64,000 nt of DNA from Geomicrobium sp. JCM 19038 (GCF_000698125.1 NZ_BAXA01000013.1:1-64000); one strand, 5' to 3'. Counted from the first letter of the stretch, positions 18,789-28,068 are shown. The notes: generated from the letters alone by a model not told the origin. Program-made: numbers and translations.

Positions 18789-19468
18789 ATGGTGAATGTC
18801 ATTCAGGCTTACTACATATTAAACATGAAAATTCTACTAAAAGAAATGCTGCCGTTACTATGGTCAACGGCACTCCCTGTCATCTTTCTTTTCATCAATG
18901 GTCAGTACGTACAAGAGACGATGTTTTTAAATTACTTTTGGGCAATCATTATTTTTGCCTGTTACATCTTTGGAGTTGGACTTCAAGCGGTACGGCTTCG
19001 AGAAGCAGGGCTACTCAAAACGTATTTTTCAATAAACCTTCACGGATGCTGTTTTTTATTTCGCTCGTACTCACACAAATGACTTCAGCTTTCATTAGCA
19101 TGGTCATTTTGAACAGCGTTGCTGCAATGTTTTTTCCCGTAAACTTTTTGGAAGCGATGTTGTATTCAACCTTACTGATCTTTCTTGCTTTGCCTGTTGC
19201 GTTTTTATCAGCGAATTTGACGATGCTTCACAAGAGTAGCTATCAAACACTTAGCACAGTCATTGCGATTATTTTCTTCATCTCATTATTTACGCTAACT
19301 TTTGAACACATGATTAACTATGTAAATCCGCTTCTATACCTTTCTCAAATTTTATTTATGCAAGGCGCTTTCGAATATTTCGTTTATGTCATTGGATCGG
19401 CGCTTTGTATTATTACAGGAGTGTATAGCTTACGTAACTACCGAATAAATTCTATCATGAGAAGGTGA
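18789..19468 (+). CDS. ABC transporter permease (hydrophobic subunit), frameshifted
   Basis: About 226 aa, six hydrophobic segments, no recognisable soluble domain. The N-terminal part (KEMLPLLWSTALPVIFLF) and the C-terminal part (RMLFFISLVLTQMTSAF) are in different frames. Adding one T in the T5 run near 19028 joins them through KTYFFNKPSRML. It overlaps the start of the ATPase gene, so the two form a small ABC-2-like exporter. The substrate is unknown; such pairs in Bacillus often export peptides or drugs. Confidence 0.65.
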
Positions 19469-19473
19469 ACCGC

Positions 19474-20103
19474 ATGATTGCCATTCAGAATTTATCCTTT
19501 GCATCGATGATCGAGAATACGAACGTGAGCTTTCAACTTGGATTGAACTATATCTACGGGAAGAATGGATCTGGGAAGTCGACCTTCCTCGATTGCCTAT
19601 CTGGAATTATTCACAATTATTCTGGAACGATTACCGGTAACGATGATCTGGTTTATATGAACCAAAACTTATACTTCTCGATGAAACTTAAAGTAAAGGA
19701 CTACGTACAATTTGTTTTAACTCTTGATCGTGTAAAACATACGTACAATGATTATTTCGCTTATATTGAAAGCATCAGCTTGAAAACGTTCCTTGATGAA
19801 GCGTGGAACAGCGAAGTATCTATGTTGTCTGGCGGGGAACGCCGCAAACTGTTTTTCGTTACTACGTGTTATCTTGATCGTGAATGGTACGTATTTGATG
19901 AACCGTTTGCAGGTGTTGATGATGAAGGGAAGCAACTACTAACTACAATCTTAGAGCGTTTAGTCGCCTCTAAAAAAGGTGTACTCTTTACTTCTCATGA
20001 GCGAATCCCGTTTGAAAACATGGATGCGACCATGTATACGCTTGAGAACAAACAGATTTATACACCGTTTGAGCAGAAACAAACCGCTACTTCCAATCAC
20101 TAA
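19474..20103 (+). CDS. ABC transporter ATP-binding protein
   Basis: 209 aa. Walker A is GKNGSGKST, the Q-loop region is VYMNQNLYF, the signature is LSGGERRK, Walker B is WYVFDEPFAGVD and the switch His is in FTSHE. ATG 19474 is favoured over GTG 19465 because AGAAGGTG lies just upstream. It partners the membrane protein before it. It is short for the family and has no C-terminal regulatory extension. Confidence 0.8.
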   Translation: MIAIQNLSFASMIENTNVSFQLGLNYIYGKNGSGKSTFLDCLSGIIHNYSGTITGNDDLVYMNQNLYFSMKLKVKDYVQFVLTLDRVKHTYNDYFAYIESISLKTFLDEAWNSEVSMLSGGERRKLFFVTTCYLDREWYVFDEPFAGVDDEGKQLLTTILERLVASKKGVLFTSHERIPFENMDATMYTLENKQIYTPFEQKQTATSNH

Positions 20104-20247
20104 AAAGAAGCGTAGGCACATTGAACTCGTCTTCTCTTAGTTAGTAAACCTTCCCAAGTTGACATCATTCGTTTCAGTCCATACAATTTAAGTAATTGAA
20201 ATGGAGGTTTTTGTTTGTATAACTTATGTTCATTACTGGGGTGTAAA

Positions 20248-20277
20248 CGTTCTTAATACGCTTTTTTATTAAGAACG
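20248..20277. repeat. Hairpin with GTTCTTAATA arms
   Basis: An 11-bp perfect inverted repeat (CGTTCTTAATA / TATTAAGAACG) with a T-rich loop, between the ABC and GNAT genes. The arm sequence recurs downstream of the GNAT gene at 20881 and 20966. Confidence 0.6.
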
Positions 20278-20317
20278 GATGTTATCTTATTTCCACTCAA
20301 CGTAAAGGAGAATCATT

Positions 20318-20848
20318 GTGACAATTTCCATACGAGAGGAACGCCCTTCTGACTATAAAGACATTGAATGTGTCATTGAACTAGCTTTTCGACACGCAGA
20401 GCATACGGATCACCAAGAGCATAAGCTCGTAGAGAAGATTCGTGAGACTGATGCGTATCAACCTGATTTAACGTTTGTTGCAGTTGATGACGAACGCATT
20501 GTAGGACACATCGTGCTATCTAAGATTATAATTAAAAACAACAATGGTCATGCTGACTCCTTAGCACTCGCACCTGTATCTGTCTTACCTGATTATCAAG
20601 GTAGGGGTATTGGTAGGCAGTTAATTCAGCATGCCTTATCAAAAGCAACTGAAACTGGTCATGAATCGGTGATCGTTCTCGGGCACGAGGCGTACTACCC
20701 AAAGTTTGGGTTTACACGTGCAAGTGAATGGCAGATTAAAGCACCGTTTGATGTGCCTGATGAATCTTTTATGGCGCTTGAATTACGACCAAACGCACTA
20801 CAACATGTGCACGGGATCGTTCATTACTCACGTGCATTTAACGAATAG
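20318..20848 (+). CDS. GNAT family N-acetyltransferase (YhbS-like)
   Basis: 176 aa. Acetyl-CoA loop VLPDYQGRGIGRQLIQHAL, then VIVLGHEAYYPKFGFTRAS, which is the COG3153/YhbS pattern. GTG start at 20318 with AAAGGAG 8 nt upstream. The acceptor is unknown. It is a single gene flanked on both sides by copies of GTTCTTAAT/ATTAAGAAC. Confidence 0.85.
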   Translation: MTISIREERPSDYKDIECVIELAFRHAEHTDHQEHKLVEKIRETDAYQPDLTFVAVDDERIVGHIVLSKIIIKNNNGHADSLALAPVSVLPDYQGRGIGRQLIQHALSKATETGHESVIVLGHEAYYPKFGFTRASEWQIKAPFDVPDESFMALELRPNALQHVHGIVHYSRAFNE

Positions 20849-20880
20849 AAACGATAAGGGGAATATTTATGTTACTGGCG

Positions 20881-20976
20881 GTTCTTAATTAATCCAGCAA
20901 TTGGATACGAAGCATACGTTTTAAATTGCGTCTCCTAGGCGCTTCTTTGTCGTGCGTATGTTTCCTTATTAAGAAC
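20881..20976. repeat. GTTCTTAAT inverted repeats flanking a non-coding segment
   Basis: GTTCTTAATTAA at 20881-20892 and TTATTAAGAAC at 20966-20976 are inverted copies 73 bases apart. The interior has no gene. These match the arms of the hairpin at 20248. Confidence 0.45.
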
Positions 20977-21034
20977 TCGTTCTAAAACTAGCGTACCCAT
21001 CAGCAGACTGCGGGAAAATCCGTCTGTCTATTTG

Positions 21035-21067
21035 ATCGCTGTGAACGGTTGTTCACAGCGATTTTTG
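21035..21067 (+). terminator. Intrinsic terminator in the leader of the MutS2-like gene
   Basis: ATCGCTGTGAAC / GTTCACAGCGAT, a 12-bp perfect stem with a GGTT tetraloop, followed by TTTTTG. It lies 58-90 bases before the start codon. It could end a transcript from the GNAT gene or act as an attenuator. Confidence 0.75.
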
Positions 21068-21109
21068 TATATACTGTGTTCAACCGTTCCGGCGATCTTC
21101 AACAAGATC
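21043..21109 (+). promoter_or_regulatory. Alternative RNA structure before the MutS2-like gene
   Basis: Bases 21043-21058 (loop plus right arm of the terminator) can pair with 21074-21089 (CTGTGTTCAACCGTTC) over 16 positions with two mismatches, which would undo the terminator. A second small hairpin, GATCTT / AAGATC (21094-21109), directly abuts the AGGAGG site. Confidence 0.35.
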
Positions 21110-21124
21110 TTAGGAGGATATACA

Positions 21125-23050
21125 ATGAACAACCAAACACTAGACGTCTTAGGCTATAACAAAGTCATTCAAGATATTAAGGACTACGCAAGAACCGAGC
21201 GCGGGAAAGAAACGATTCACCAATTAAAGCCAATGGTTAACGAACGAAGAATCTCCCAGTTACTCACTGAGATTGAAGAAGCAATTGAGATTTTGAAAAT
21301 CAGCAGTAGCGTCCCAATTCACACGGTTGATGACATTGAACAACTCATCACCCAAGGAAAGAAAGGCTTATTTATACGAGCAGATCAGTTCTCACGTGTC
21401 CTTTCTTTTCTTGATCATTGCACGAAGTTAAAACGATTTATGAAGGATAAAGAATATGCTGCACCTACAGTAAGTGCATATGCCTTTTCGATCGAAGATG
21501 TCTCACAACTTGAAGAGACCCTTTCGTCTGCACTTCGAAATGGGCGTGTTGATGATTACGCATCGAAGTCATTAACGGACTTAAGAAGACAAATTAGTGA
21601 ACTTGAGGACCGCATGAAAGCACGAGTGCAAGACCTTGCCCGTGGCAAGAAATACGCCACCTATCTGCAAGATACCGTCGTGTCTGAACGACAAGGACGA
21701 TTTGTTTTGCAAGTCAAAAAAGAATACAAAGGCAAAGTACCAGGAACTGTCATGGACACGTCCGCTTCTGGTTCTACCGTCTTCGTTGAACCTGCTGAGA
21801 TTTCTTCCATTCAAGAAGAGCTCAACCTTTACAAAATGATGGAAGAAGCTGAAGTTGAACGGATATTATTTGAATTGACTGCTGTGTTTTTAGATTATGA
21901 GCATACCCTCATGCTTGCACTAGACGTGATGCACAACTATGATGTTCTCTTCGCGAAAGCAAAGTATTGCCAATCGATTCATGGAACAAGACCAATTCTA
22001 ACTGACGACAAAACGATGAACCTCATTGAGGCTCGTCATCCTGAACTAAAAGACAACGCCATCCCCCTTTCGATTGAATTCGGCGAAGAAGAACGGGCAC
22101 TCGTTATCACAGGACCGAACACGGGTGGTAAAACTGTGACTCTAAAGACCGTAGGACTGCTCACGTTAATGGCTCAAGCAGGATTATTAATCCCAGCAAA
22201 GAGCGGTAGCAAAACGGGGATTTTCCAGCAAGTCTTCATCGACATTGGTGATGGACAGAGCATCGAAGACAATTTGAGTACGTTCAGCTCGAGGCTCGTC
22301 TCGATTATTCAAATTCTCGAGCAGGCAAACGACCACTCTCTCGTCTTCCTCGATGAGCTCGGTTCAGGGACAGATCCAGCTGAAGGAATGGGCCTTGCGA
22401 TCGCCATCCTTGAGCAGTTGTACAAAAAAGGTGCGACGCTATTCGCAACGACTCATTATAATGAAATGAAGTCTTTCGCAGAGGAGTCTGAGGGCTTTCT
22501 AAACGGCTCAATGGAGTTCGATTTAGAAACCTTAAAACCGACGTACCGCTTGCTTCTTGGCGAAAGCGGTAAAAGCCAGGCGTTTGAAATTGCCTTGAAA
22601 CTCGGTTTGCACCCACAAATTGTCGAACAAGCACACGAACGAGCTTACAAGGAAAGTAGCCATTATAAAGAACGCTTTTCGTCTGAGTCATTAAATAAAG
22701 ATGCACTCAAACGGCAAATTACGATCAACCGCTACGCCGATTATAAGAAAAAGAAAACCGTTGGCGACGTGAAACAATTCGATCAAGGTGACAATGTAAA
22801 AATCCAAGCGTCAGACGAGATTGGCATCGTCTATACAGGACCGGATGAACGAGGCAATTATGTCATTCAAGTTAAAGGTGAAAAGAAAACGTACAATCAT
22901 AAACGGTTAACACTGTATATTCAAGCTGAAGATTTGTATCCCGAAGACTATGATTTTGATATTATCTTCAAAAGTAAGTCGTATCGGAAAATCAAAAATG
23001 ACTTGTCACGTAAACATGTTGATGGTTTAATTCTCGAAGACGAAGAATAA
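21125..23050 (+). CDS. MutS2-like ATPase lacking the Smr domain
   Basis: 641 aa. MutS family core and ATPase: long coiled-coil lever region at ~150-280, Walker A TGPNTGGKT, the helix-turn SIEDNLSTFSSRL, Walker B LVFLDELGSGTDPAEG and TTHYNEMK. The C-terminus ends with a KOW-like stretch and no Smr nuclease/RNA-binding domain, and no MutS1 mismatch-recognition domain is present. ATG 21125 follows AGGAGG. Full-length MutS2 (RqcU) rescues collided ribosomes; this shorter paralogue has unknown function. Monocistronic between two terminators. Confidence 0.85.
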   Translation: MNNQTLDVLGYNKVIQDIKDYARTERGKETIHQLKPMVNERRISQLLTEIEEAIEILKISSSVPIHTVDDIEQLITQGKKGLFIRADQFSRVLSFLDHCTKLKRFMKDKEYAAPTVSAYAFSIEDVSQLEETLSSALRNGRVDDYASKSLTDLRRQISELEDRMKARVQDLARGKKYATYLQDTVVSERQGRFVLQVKKEYKGKVPGTVMDTSASGSTVFVEPAEISSIQEELNLYKMMEEAEVERILFELTAVFLDYEHTLMLALDVMHNYDVLFAKAKYCQSIHGTRPILTDDKTMNLIEARHPELKDNAIPLSIEFGEEERALVITGPNTGGKTVTLKTVGLLTLMAQAGLLIPAKSGSKTGIFQQVFIDIGDGQSIEDNLSTFSSRLVSIIQILEQANDHSLVFLDELGSGTDPAEGMGLAIAILEQLYKKGATLFATTHYNEMKSFAEESEGFLNGSMEFDLETLKPTYRLLLGESGKSQAFEIALKLGLHPQIVEQAHERAYKESSHYKERFSSESLNKDALKRQITINRYADYKKKKTVGDVKQFDQGDNVKIQASDEIGIVYTGPDERGNYVIQVKGEKKTYNHKRLTLYIQAEDLYPEDYDFDIIFKSKSYRKIKNDLSRKHVDGLILEDEE

Positions 23051-23057
23051 ATTATTT

Positions 23058-23098
23058 AAAAAGACGAAACGGCATTAACTGAGCCGTTTCGTCTTTTT
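23058..23098. terminator. Bidirectional terminator between MutS2-like and BCCT genes
   Basis: AAAAAGACGAAACGGC / GCCGTTTCGTCTTTTT, a 16-bp perfect stem with A and T tracts on both sides, serving both convergent genes. Confidence 0.9.
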
Positions 23099-23102
23099 AA
23101 AT

Positions 23103-24668
23103 TTAGTCTTTATCAGTTGTAGAAGAATCATCCTCATCCTCTCTGGATTGTTTACGAATAACAAGTTGTGGCTGGTTCGTAGAAAACTGGCTGCGTTCCG
23201 ACCTGAGTGACTTGATGAGTGAAAAGACCATCATGAGTAGGATAATTGAGAAGGGAAAAGCCGCGATGATCATCACATTCTGTACGGCTTGTAGTCCTCC
23301 ACTATAAAGAAGAGCAATTGCTGTAACCGAAAGTACCATCCCCCAAACGAACTTAATTCCATTCGGCGGATTGTTCGAACCGTTCGTCGAATGCATCCCG
23401 AGTACGAACGTAGCCGAGTCTGCAGACGTAATAAAGAAGACGGCAATCAGTACAATCGTAACAATCGACGTAATCGTACTAATCGGCATCGTACTTAACA
23501 TTCCAAACATCATTTCTTCATTTGTTAATGCACTCAAATTGATGACTTCATTCAATTCTAATGACATTGCCGTTCCCCCGACGAATGAAAACCAGATAAA
23601 TCCTACAATCGACGGAACAATTAAGACTGCAATTGTAAATTCTCGTAATGTACGCCCCCGTGACACCCGGGCGATAAACGTACCCACATAAGGAGACCAC
23701 GCAATCCACCACGCCCAATAGAAGATCGTCCAATCATTAATCCACTCCCTTGCATCTGGGCTACCTGGAGCAATTCTAAAACTAAGTTCTGGCAACGTTT
23801 GCAAGTAAGTTCCTAGCGTATTCGTAAACAAGTTCAATGAAAACATCGTTGAACCAAACGTTGCGATAAACATAAGCAAAATTAATGCGAGAATCATGTT
23901 GAAATTACTAAGGATTCGAATCCCTTTGTTTAACCCCGTCATTGCAGACGTTAAGAACAAGACCGTTACAATAACAATAATAATGGTTTGAATCCAAAAA
24001 TTAATCGGTAAATCAAATAAAAATGAGATCCCACCATTCATCTGAACAGCACCAAATCCAAGACTCGTCACAATACCCGTTACGGTCGCGACTAACCCAA
24101 ATCCGTCAATGAACTTCCCCTTTAAACCATCCGTATTCATTAAAGGAGACAACGTACCGCTAATTAACCCCGGCTTTCCTTTACGGAAGTTAAAATACGC
24201 TAAACATACAGCGATAATCGCATAGATTCCCCAAGCGTGAATGCCATAATGAAAAAACACAAACCGCATCGATTCACGTGCTGCTTCAATCGTTCCTTCT
24301 TCAACCGTCGGTGAATTAATCGCAAAGTGTGACATCGGTTCTGCTGCACCGAAGAACACAAGTCCAATCCCCATCCCTGCACTAAACAACATCGCAAACC
24401 ATGTTAAGTACCCGTACTCTGGTTTGTCATCATCTTTTCCGAGCTTAATTTTCCCGTACGGACTAATGATAATAAACAAACATACGAGTGCGAAAAGAGT
24501 TACGGCAATCAAGTAGTACCAGCCAAATGTACTTGAAATAAATTGCTGGACCGTTGCAGTAATTTGTTCGAGTTGGGTCGGTAAAAGTACTGCGGCTAAA
24601 ATGACGACGAGCAACGCCCCTACAGCCCAATAAAACACTGGTTGAATTCGACCATGTGCTGTTTTCAT
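23103..24668 (-). CDS. BCCT-family transporter (betaine/choline/carnitine)
   Basis: About 521 aa, 12 transmembrane segments. Hallmark MLFSAGMGIGLVFFGAAEP and the tryptophan-rich WTIFYWAWWIAWSPYVG with FIARVSRGRTLREF. ATG 24668 is preferred because AAAGGAGCG lies upstream; a further in-frame ATG at 24695 lacks a good site. It imports a quaternary ammonium compatible solute with Na+ or H+, consistent with a salt-tolerant lifestyle. The exact solute cannot be assigned. Confidence 0.92.
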   Translation of the reverse strand: MKTAHGRIQPVFYWAVGALLVVILAAVLLPTQLEQITATVQQFISSTFGWYYLIAVTLFALVCLFIIISPYGKIKLGKDDDKPEYGYLTWFAMLFSAGMGIGLVFFGAAEPMSHFAINSPTVEEGTIEAARESMRFVFFHYGIHAWGIYAIIAVCLAYFNFRKGKPGLISGTLSPLMNTDGLKGKFIDGFGLVATVTGIVTSLGFGAVQMNGGISFLFDLPINFWIQTIIIVIVTVLFLTSAMTGLNKGIRILSNFNMILALILLMFIATFGSTMFSLNLFTNTLGTYLQTLPELSFRIAPGSPDAREWINDWTIFYWAWWIAWSPYVGTFIARVSRGRTLREFTIAVLIVPSIVGFIWFSFVGGTAMSLELNEVINLSALTNEEMMFGMLSTMPISTITSIVTIVLIAVFFITSADSATFVLGMHSTNGSNNPPNGIKFVWGMVLSVTAIALLYSGGLQAVQNVMIIAAFPFSIILLMMVFSLIKSLRSERSQFSTNQPQLVIRKQSREDEDDSSTTDKD

Positions 24669-24934
24669 AACAATTCCCGCTCCTTTATGTTCCATTCCTT
24701 CTGCTAGTGTGGTCGTTCTCCCCTTCGAACATGTAAGCGAACGATTATGTAACTTTTACCTATCTTTGCTAAGATGTGGCTTAGGAATCTTATTAGGTTA
24801 AGTACGATCATTTATTCAACACCACATTGACCTTCTGCTCTTGTTACTATAGGCTGTATAGTGCGTTTCATTTTGTGCAACACTAAAATGAAAACTTGTC
24901 TCATCTACTACACGATCCCATACGGAGTGAACAA

Positions 24935-25537
24935 ATGCTTACATACAAAGATGCGTGGAAAGTCGTCGACTTTTGCGAGGAACAAGGGTACGTTACCCAT
25001 AAAGGAACGTTACGACTTGAAGTCGTCCGTTCAAAAAAAGAAATTAAGAACTACCCCGAACATATTCATGAAGACCTACAAAGAGTAGGTGGTGTAAGTA
25101 ACATCGATCCTCAAAGCTTGATTAGCACGATTTACTTATACCCCCATCAGGTTGCTGAAAATGTAAAAGCACACGGTCACAATTCAAAGGTTGTAACGGC
25201 TGTAACAGTCCAATTGCTGCTTCATGAAATGCGACATCACGTGCAACGCACGGAATTACGCAATTACGGTTGGGAATTGCAACAAGATTATCAGCTTTAT
25301 CATGAACACGACCGAGCGAATGATCATTGGACTGAAAAAGATGCGGATGCCTTTTCGACGAACCTTCTTTACGACCATGCAACTGAACTTGCGAAATTGC
25401 TAAAAGTCCAAGAAGAGCGCATGCAGATCTATGAAAATCGTGCACACGATGCATATTCTGATTTTGACCGCTTTAAAGAACAGTACAAACAAATTCGCGA
25501 AAAAATCATTGAGTTAAACAAACAGGAAAACGCCTAA
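24935..25537 (+). CDS. Zincin-like (HExxH) protein of unknown function
   Basis: 200 aa, soluble. The motif LLHEMRHHVQ gives an HExxH zinc site, with a later Asp/His-rich DADAF segment that could provide a third ligand, and a charged C-terminal helix. It resembles small Bacillus proteins of the DUF3920 type, but I am not certain of the family. ATG 24935 is chosen because ACGGAGTG lies 7 nt upstream. It stands alone, divergent from the BCCT gene; no signal peptide, so presumably cytoplasmic. Confidence 0.6.
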   Translation: MLTYKDAWKVVDFCEEQGYVTHKGTLRLEVVRSKKEIKNYPEHIHEDLQRVGGVSNIDPQSLISTIYLYPHQVAENVKAHGHNSKVVTAVTVQLLLHEMRHHVQRTELRNYGWELQQDYQLYHEHDRANDHWTEKDADAFSTNLLYDHATELAKLLKVQEERMQIYENRAHDAYSDFDRFKEQYKQIREKIIELNKQENA

Positions 25538-25559
25538 AAGCTAGGCGTTTTCCTGTTTT
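25521..25559. terminator. Bidirectional terminator
   Basis: AAACAGGAAAACGCCTA / TAGGCGTTTTCCTGTTT, 17-bp stem with a 5-base loop. It overlaps the 3' end of the zincin-like gene and abuts the stop of the convergent ygeY-like gene. Confidence 0.9.
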
Positions 25560-26730
25560 ATATTTCCGCAATTGTTGTCACGTAAAAGGCACAAGCTTCA
25601 TGAATTTTTTTCACTTCACAACTTTCATTGTTCATATGCGCAAGTTTGTATTCGCCAGGGCCAAAACCGATTGTCGGAATACCCTCTGAAACTGGCGTAA
25701 CCGCGTTTGTCCCAAAATCCCAAAAATCAAATGCTGGCGGTTTCGAGAATACTTTTTCATAAGCGTTTACTAAGTACTTTGTGAGCGGATGGTCATCGGC
25801 AATATTCCACGGTTCATGTAAAGGTTCATAGTGAATATTCGCGCCTGTCCAACTCGTGCGATGCAAAGAACCGATTTCCCACGTTGCATCCAACCCGTTC
25901 ACGATGTGATCCATCTCTTTTTTGACTGTCTCTTCATCTTCTCCGAGCACTAGTCGGCGATCGAGATAAATCTCACACTCGGAAGGAACGGCATTTAACG
26001 ATGCACTCGTGCTTGATATGTTTGATAAGACGAGCGTCCCTGACGCAATTTCACGATGCATCAATTGATGATTTTGCTCTTCTACTCTGCGAATGACTTC
26101 TGCCATTTTATAAACCGCATTGTCTCCTTTTTCAGGAGCAGAACCATGGGCAGACGTGCCTAACGTTTTTACTCGTAATTGTGCTTTTCCCCGATGACCT
26201 AGGACAATTTTGTTGTCTGAAGGTTCGCAAATAATCATATAGTTCGGTTTCGTTTGAGGAAATTCTTTAAACAATTGTTTTAAGTTCTCACCATCACAGA
26301 ACTCTTCATCAACGGTGCATGTGATGTAGACGGTCTTTCCATTCAGCAGCTGTAAATCTTTCGCCAATTTTGCAGCATACATTGAAGCCACAATCGATGA
26401 TTTCATGTCAACAGACCCTCGTCCGTAAATTCTACCTTCTCTAAGCTCGCCTGCAAAAGGTGGCAACTCCCATTCGTCTTCCTCATGCACTTCTACTGTA
26501 TCCATATGTGAATCAAACATCACAACGTTTTCACCATTTCCAACTCGACCCACGACGTTTCCAAGCGAATCGATCCATACTTCATCAAAATCTAACGATT
26601 CCATCTTAGCTTTGATCGTATGTGCGATTTCTTTCTCATCGCCTGAAAAGCTCTTAATCCGAACGAGCTGTTGTACAAATCCAACCATCTCTTGTTCATA
26701 GTCACGTAGTGCTTCATACAAGTTCTCCAT
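25558..26730 (-). CDS. M20 peptidase, YgeY-like hydrolase
   Basis: 390 aa, intact. Metal ligands in FDSHMDTVEV, GRGSVDMKSS, TVDEEFCDGE and ICEPSDN, with the dimerisation domain starting GHRGKAQLRVKTLG. It is closest in pattern to YgeY (selenium-metabolism-linked hydrolase) and follows a ygeX gene, as in that locus of E. coli. The substrate is probably an acylated or carbamoylated amino acid derivative. GGGAAAG lies upstream of the ATG. Confidence 0.8.
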   Translation of the reverse strand: MENLYEALRDYEQEMVGFVQQLVRIKSFSGDEKEIAHTIKAKMESLDFDEVWIDSLGNVVGRVGNGENVVMFDSHMDTVEVHEEDEWELPPFAGELREGRIYGRGSVDMKSSIVASMYAAKLAKDLQLLNGKTVYITCTVDEEFCDGENLKQLFKEFPQTKPNYMIICEPSDNKIVLGHRGKAQLRVKTLGTSAHGSAPEKGDNAVYKMAEVIRRVEEQNHQLMHREIASGTLVLSNISSTSASLNAVPSECEIYLDRRLVLGEDEETVKKEMDHIVNGLDATWEIGSLHRTSWTGANIHYEPLHEPWNIADDHPLTKYLVNAYEKVFSKPPAFDFWDFGTNAVTPVSEGIPTIGFGPGEYKLAHMNNESCEVKKIHEACAFYVTTIAEI

Positions 26731-26758
26731 CTAATACTTTCCCCTTTCCTTCATCAAT

Positions 26759-26792
26759 CGTAAGCGTCGACCTTACAATCACGACGCTTACG
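26759..26792. repeat. Intercistronic hairpin between ygeX and ygeY
   Basis: CGTAAGCGTCG / CGACGCTTACG, an 11-bp perfect stem, 12-base loop, no U tract. It may set relative expression of the two genes. Confidence 0.5.
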
Positions 26793-26800
26793 TTCGTTTG

Positions 26801-27994
26801 TTATGAATGTTTCCCTTCCCAAACGACTTCACGATACGTTTGAACGTCGGTGTCACCCTCCGTATTAATGAGCAATACCCGCGAAGTTTCATTAAGACCA
26901 ATTTGGTCTTTGAACGATTCCAACTCCTTGTTGTGCAGAAGTCGATAAAGCAGCCCTAACGTCACTGCGCCTGATTCTCCTGATGTAATTCGTTCATCCT
27001 CTTTAAGCGGGTTAGCGTACATTCTCATCCCGAGCCCCGCCACATCGTCCGTACACGAAAAGGCGCCTTCGGCAAGTTCTTGAAGCAACTCAAACGCAAT
27101 TGTACTCGGCTCACCACACGCAAGTCCTGCCATAATTGTTTCCATATCTCCATCCACAATGGTACGCTCGCCTTGATTCTTGAACGATACATAATAACAA
27201 TGTGCTTGATCCGGTTCGACGAGTATAACTTTCGGTGACTGATCACCATATGCATGATGCAAAAATGTTGCAATCGCTGCAGCAAATGATCCAACACCCG
27301 CTTGCAAAAACACGTGAGTTGGAGGGTTCTGAGCATTTCTTGCCAACTCTTCAACAATTTCATGTGCAATCGTTGCATAACCTTGCATAACCCTTAATGG
27401 AATGTCTTCATACCCTTGCCATGCGGTATCCTGCACGAGAGCATAGTTGAACTTCTCAGCAGTATGGGATGCGATTCTTACTGCCTCGTCATAATTAACG
27501 TCAGTAATCTCTGCATTCGCACCTTCGGTTTGGATCGCTTTTAGCCGCTCTTCCGAGGAGCCTTTAGGCATATAGACGATTGAGTTTTGACCGAGTTGAC
27601 TTGCTGCAAAGGCAACACCACGCCCGTGATTTCCATCTGTAGCTGTAATAAACGTCAGTGGATTCTGCTCGTTTGCGAGTACACGTAGGTCGCTAAATGT
27701 GAGCTCACTCAAGCTTACACCAAGCGCATTAGCTAATTCTGCACTGACTGCATACAACCCACCAGTCGCCTTAAACGCATTTAAACGAAAGCGTTTCGAC
27801 TCATCTTTTACGAGTATTGACTCCACACCTAGTTCTGTTGCGAGTCGTTGCAATGAACATAGCGGTGTCGGCTTATGATCAGGAAAACTAGCAAGAAATT
27901 GAGTCACTTTTTCAATAGCCTCTTTCTCGAAATGACTTCTAAATGAAGATTGTATCTCTCTTTTTTTATAATTTCGTTCATAATGAATGCCCAT
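26801..27994 (-). CDS. ygeX: Diaminopropionate ammonia-lyase
   Basis: 397 aa, fold-type II PLP enzyme. The PLP lysine is in RFRLNAFKATGG, the catalytic/asparagine loop is TATDGNHGRG, and LQAGVGSFAAA binds the cofactor phosphate. It degrades 2,3-diaminopropionate (and often D-serine) to pyruvate and ammonia. GGGGAGGAG precedes the ATG. It lies 70 nt upstream of the M20 hydrolase on the same strand, forming a two-gene unit for unusual amino acid catabolism. Confidence 0.9.
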   Translation of the reverse strand: MGIHYERNYKKREIQSSFRSHFEKEAIEKVTQFLASFPDHKPTPLCSLQRLATELGVESILVKDESKRFRLNAFKATGGLYAVSAELANALGVSLSELTFSDLRVLANEQNPLTFITATDGNHGRGVAFAASQLGQNSIVYMPKGSSEERLKAIQTEGANAEITDVNYDEAVRIASHTAEKFNYALVQDTAWQGYEDIPLRVMQGYATIAHEIVEELARNAQNPPTHVFLQAGVGSFAAAIATFLHHAYGDQSPKVILVEPDQAHCYYVSFKNQGERTIVDGDMETIMAGLACGEPSTIAFELLQELAEGAFSCTDDVAGLGMRMYANPLKEDERITSGESGAVTLGLLYRLLHNKELESFKDQIGLNETSRVLLINTEGDTDVQTYREVVWEGKHS

Positions 27995-28068
27995 CGGTCT
28001 CCTCCCCTATTAATATGTAATATATTACTTTATTCGTTATTCGTCAATCACTTGGCGAATAACAGCAA

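Noticed and set aside
21032-21124. Upstream start for the MutS2-like protein
   Set aside because: The extra residues would be encoded by the terminator hairpin; ATG 21125 has AGGAGG and homology begins there.
24731-24745. cre-like sequence ATGTAAGCGAACGAT upstream of the BCCT gene
   Set aside because: The invariant C near the 3' end is replaced by A and there is no other support for CcpA control.
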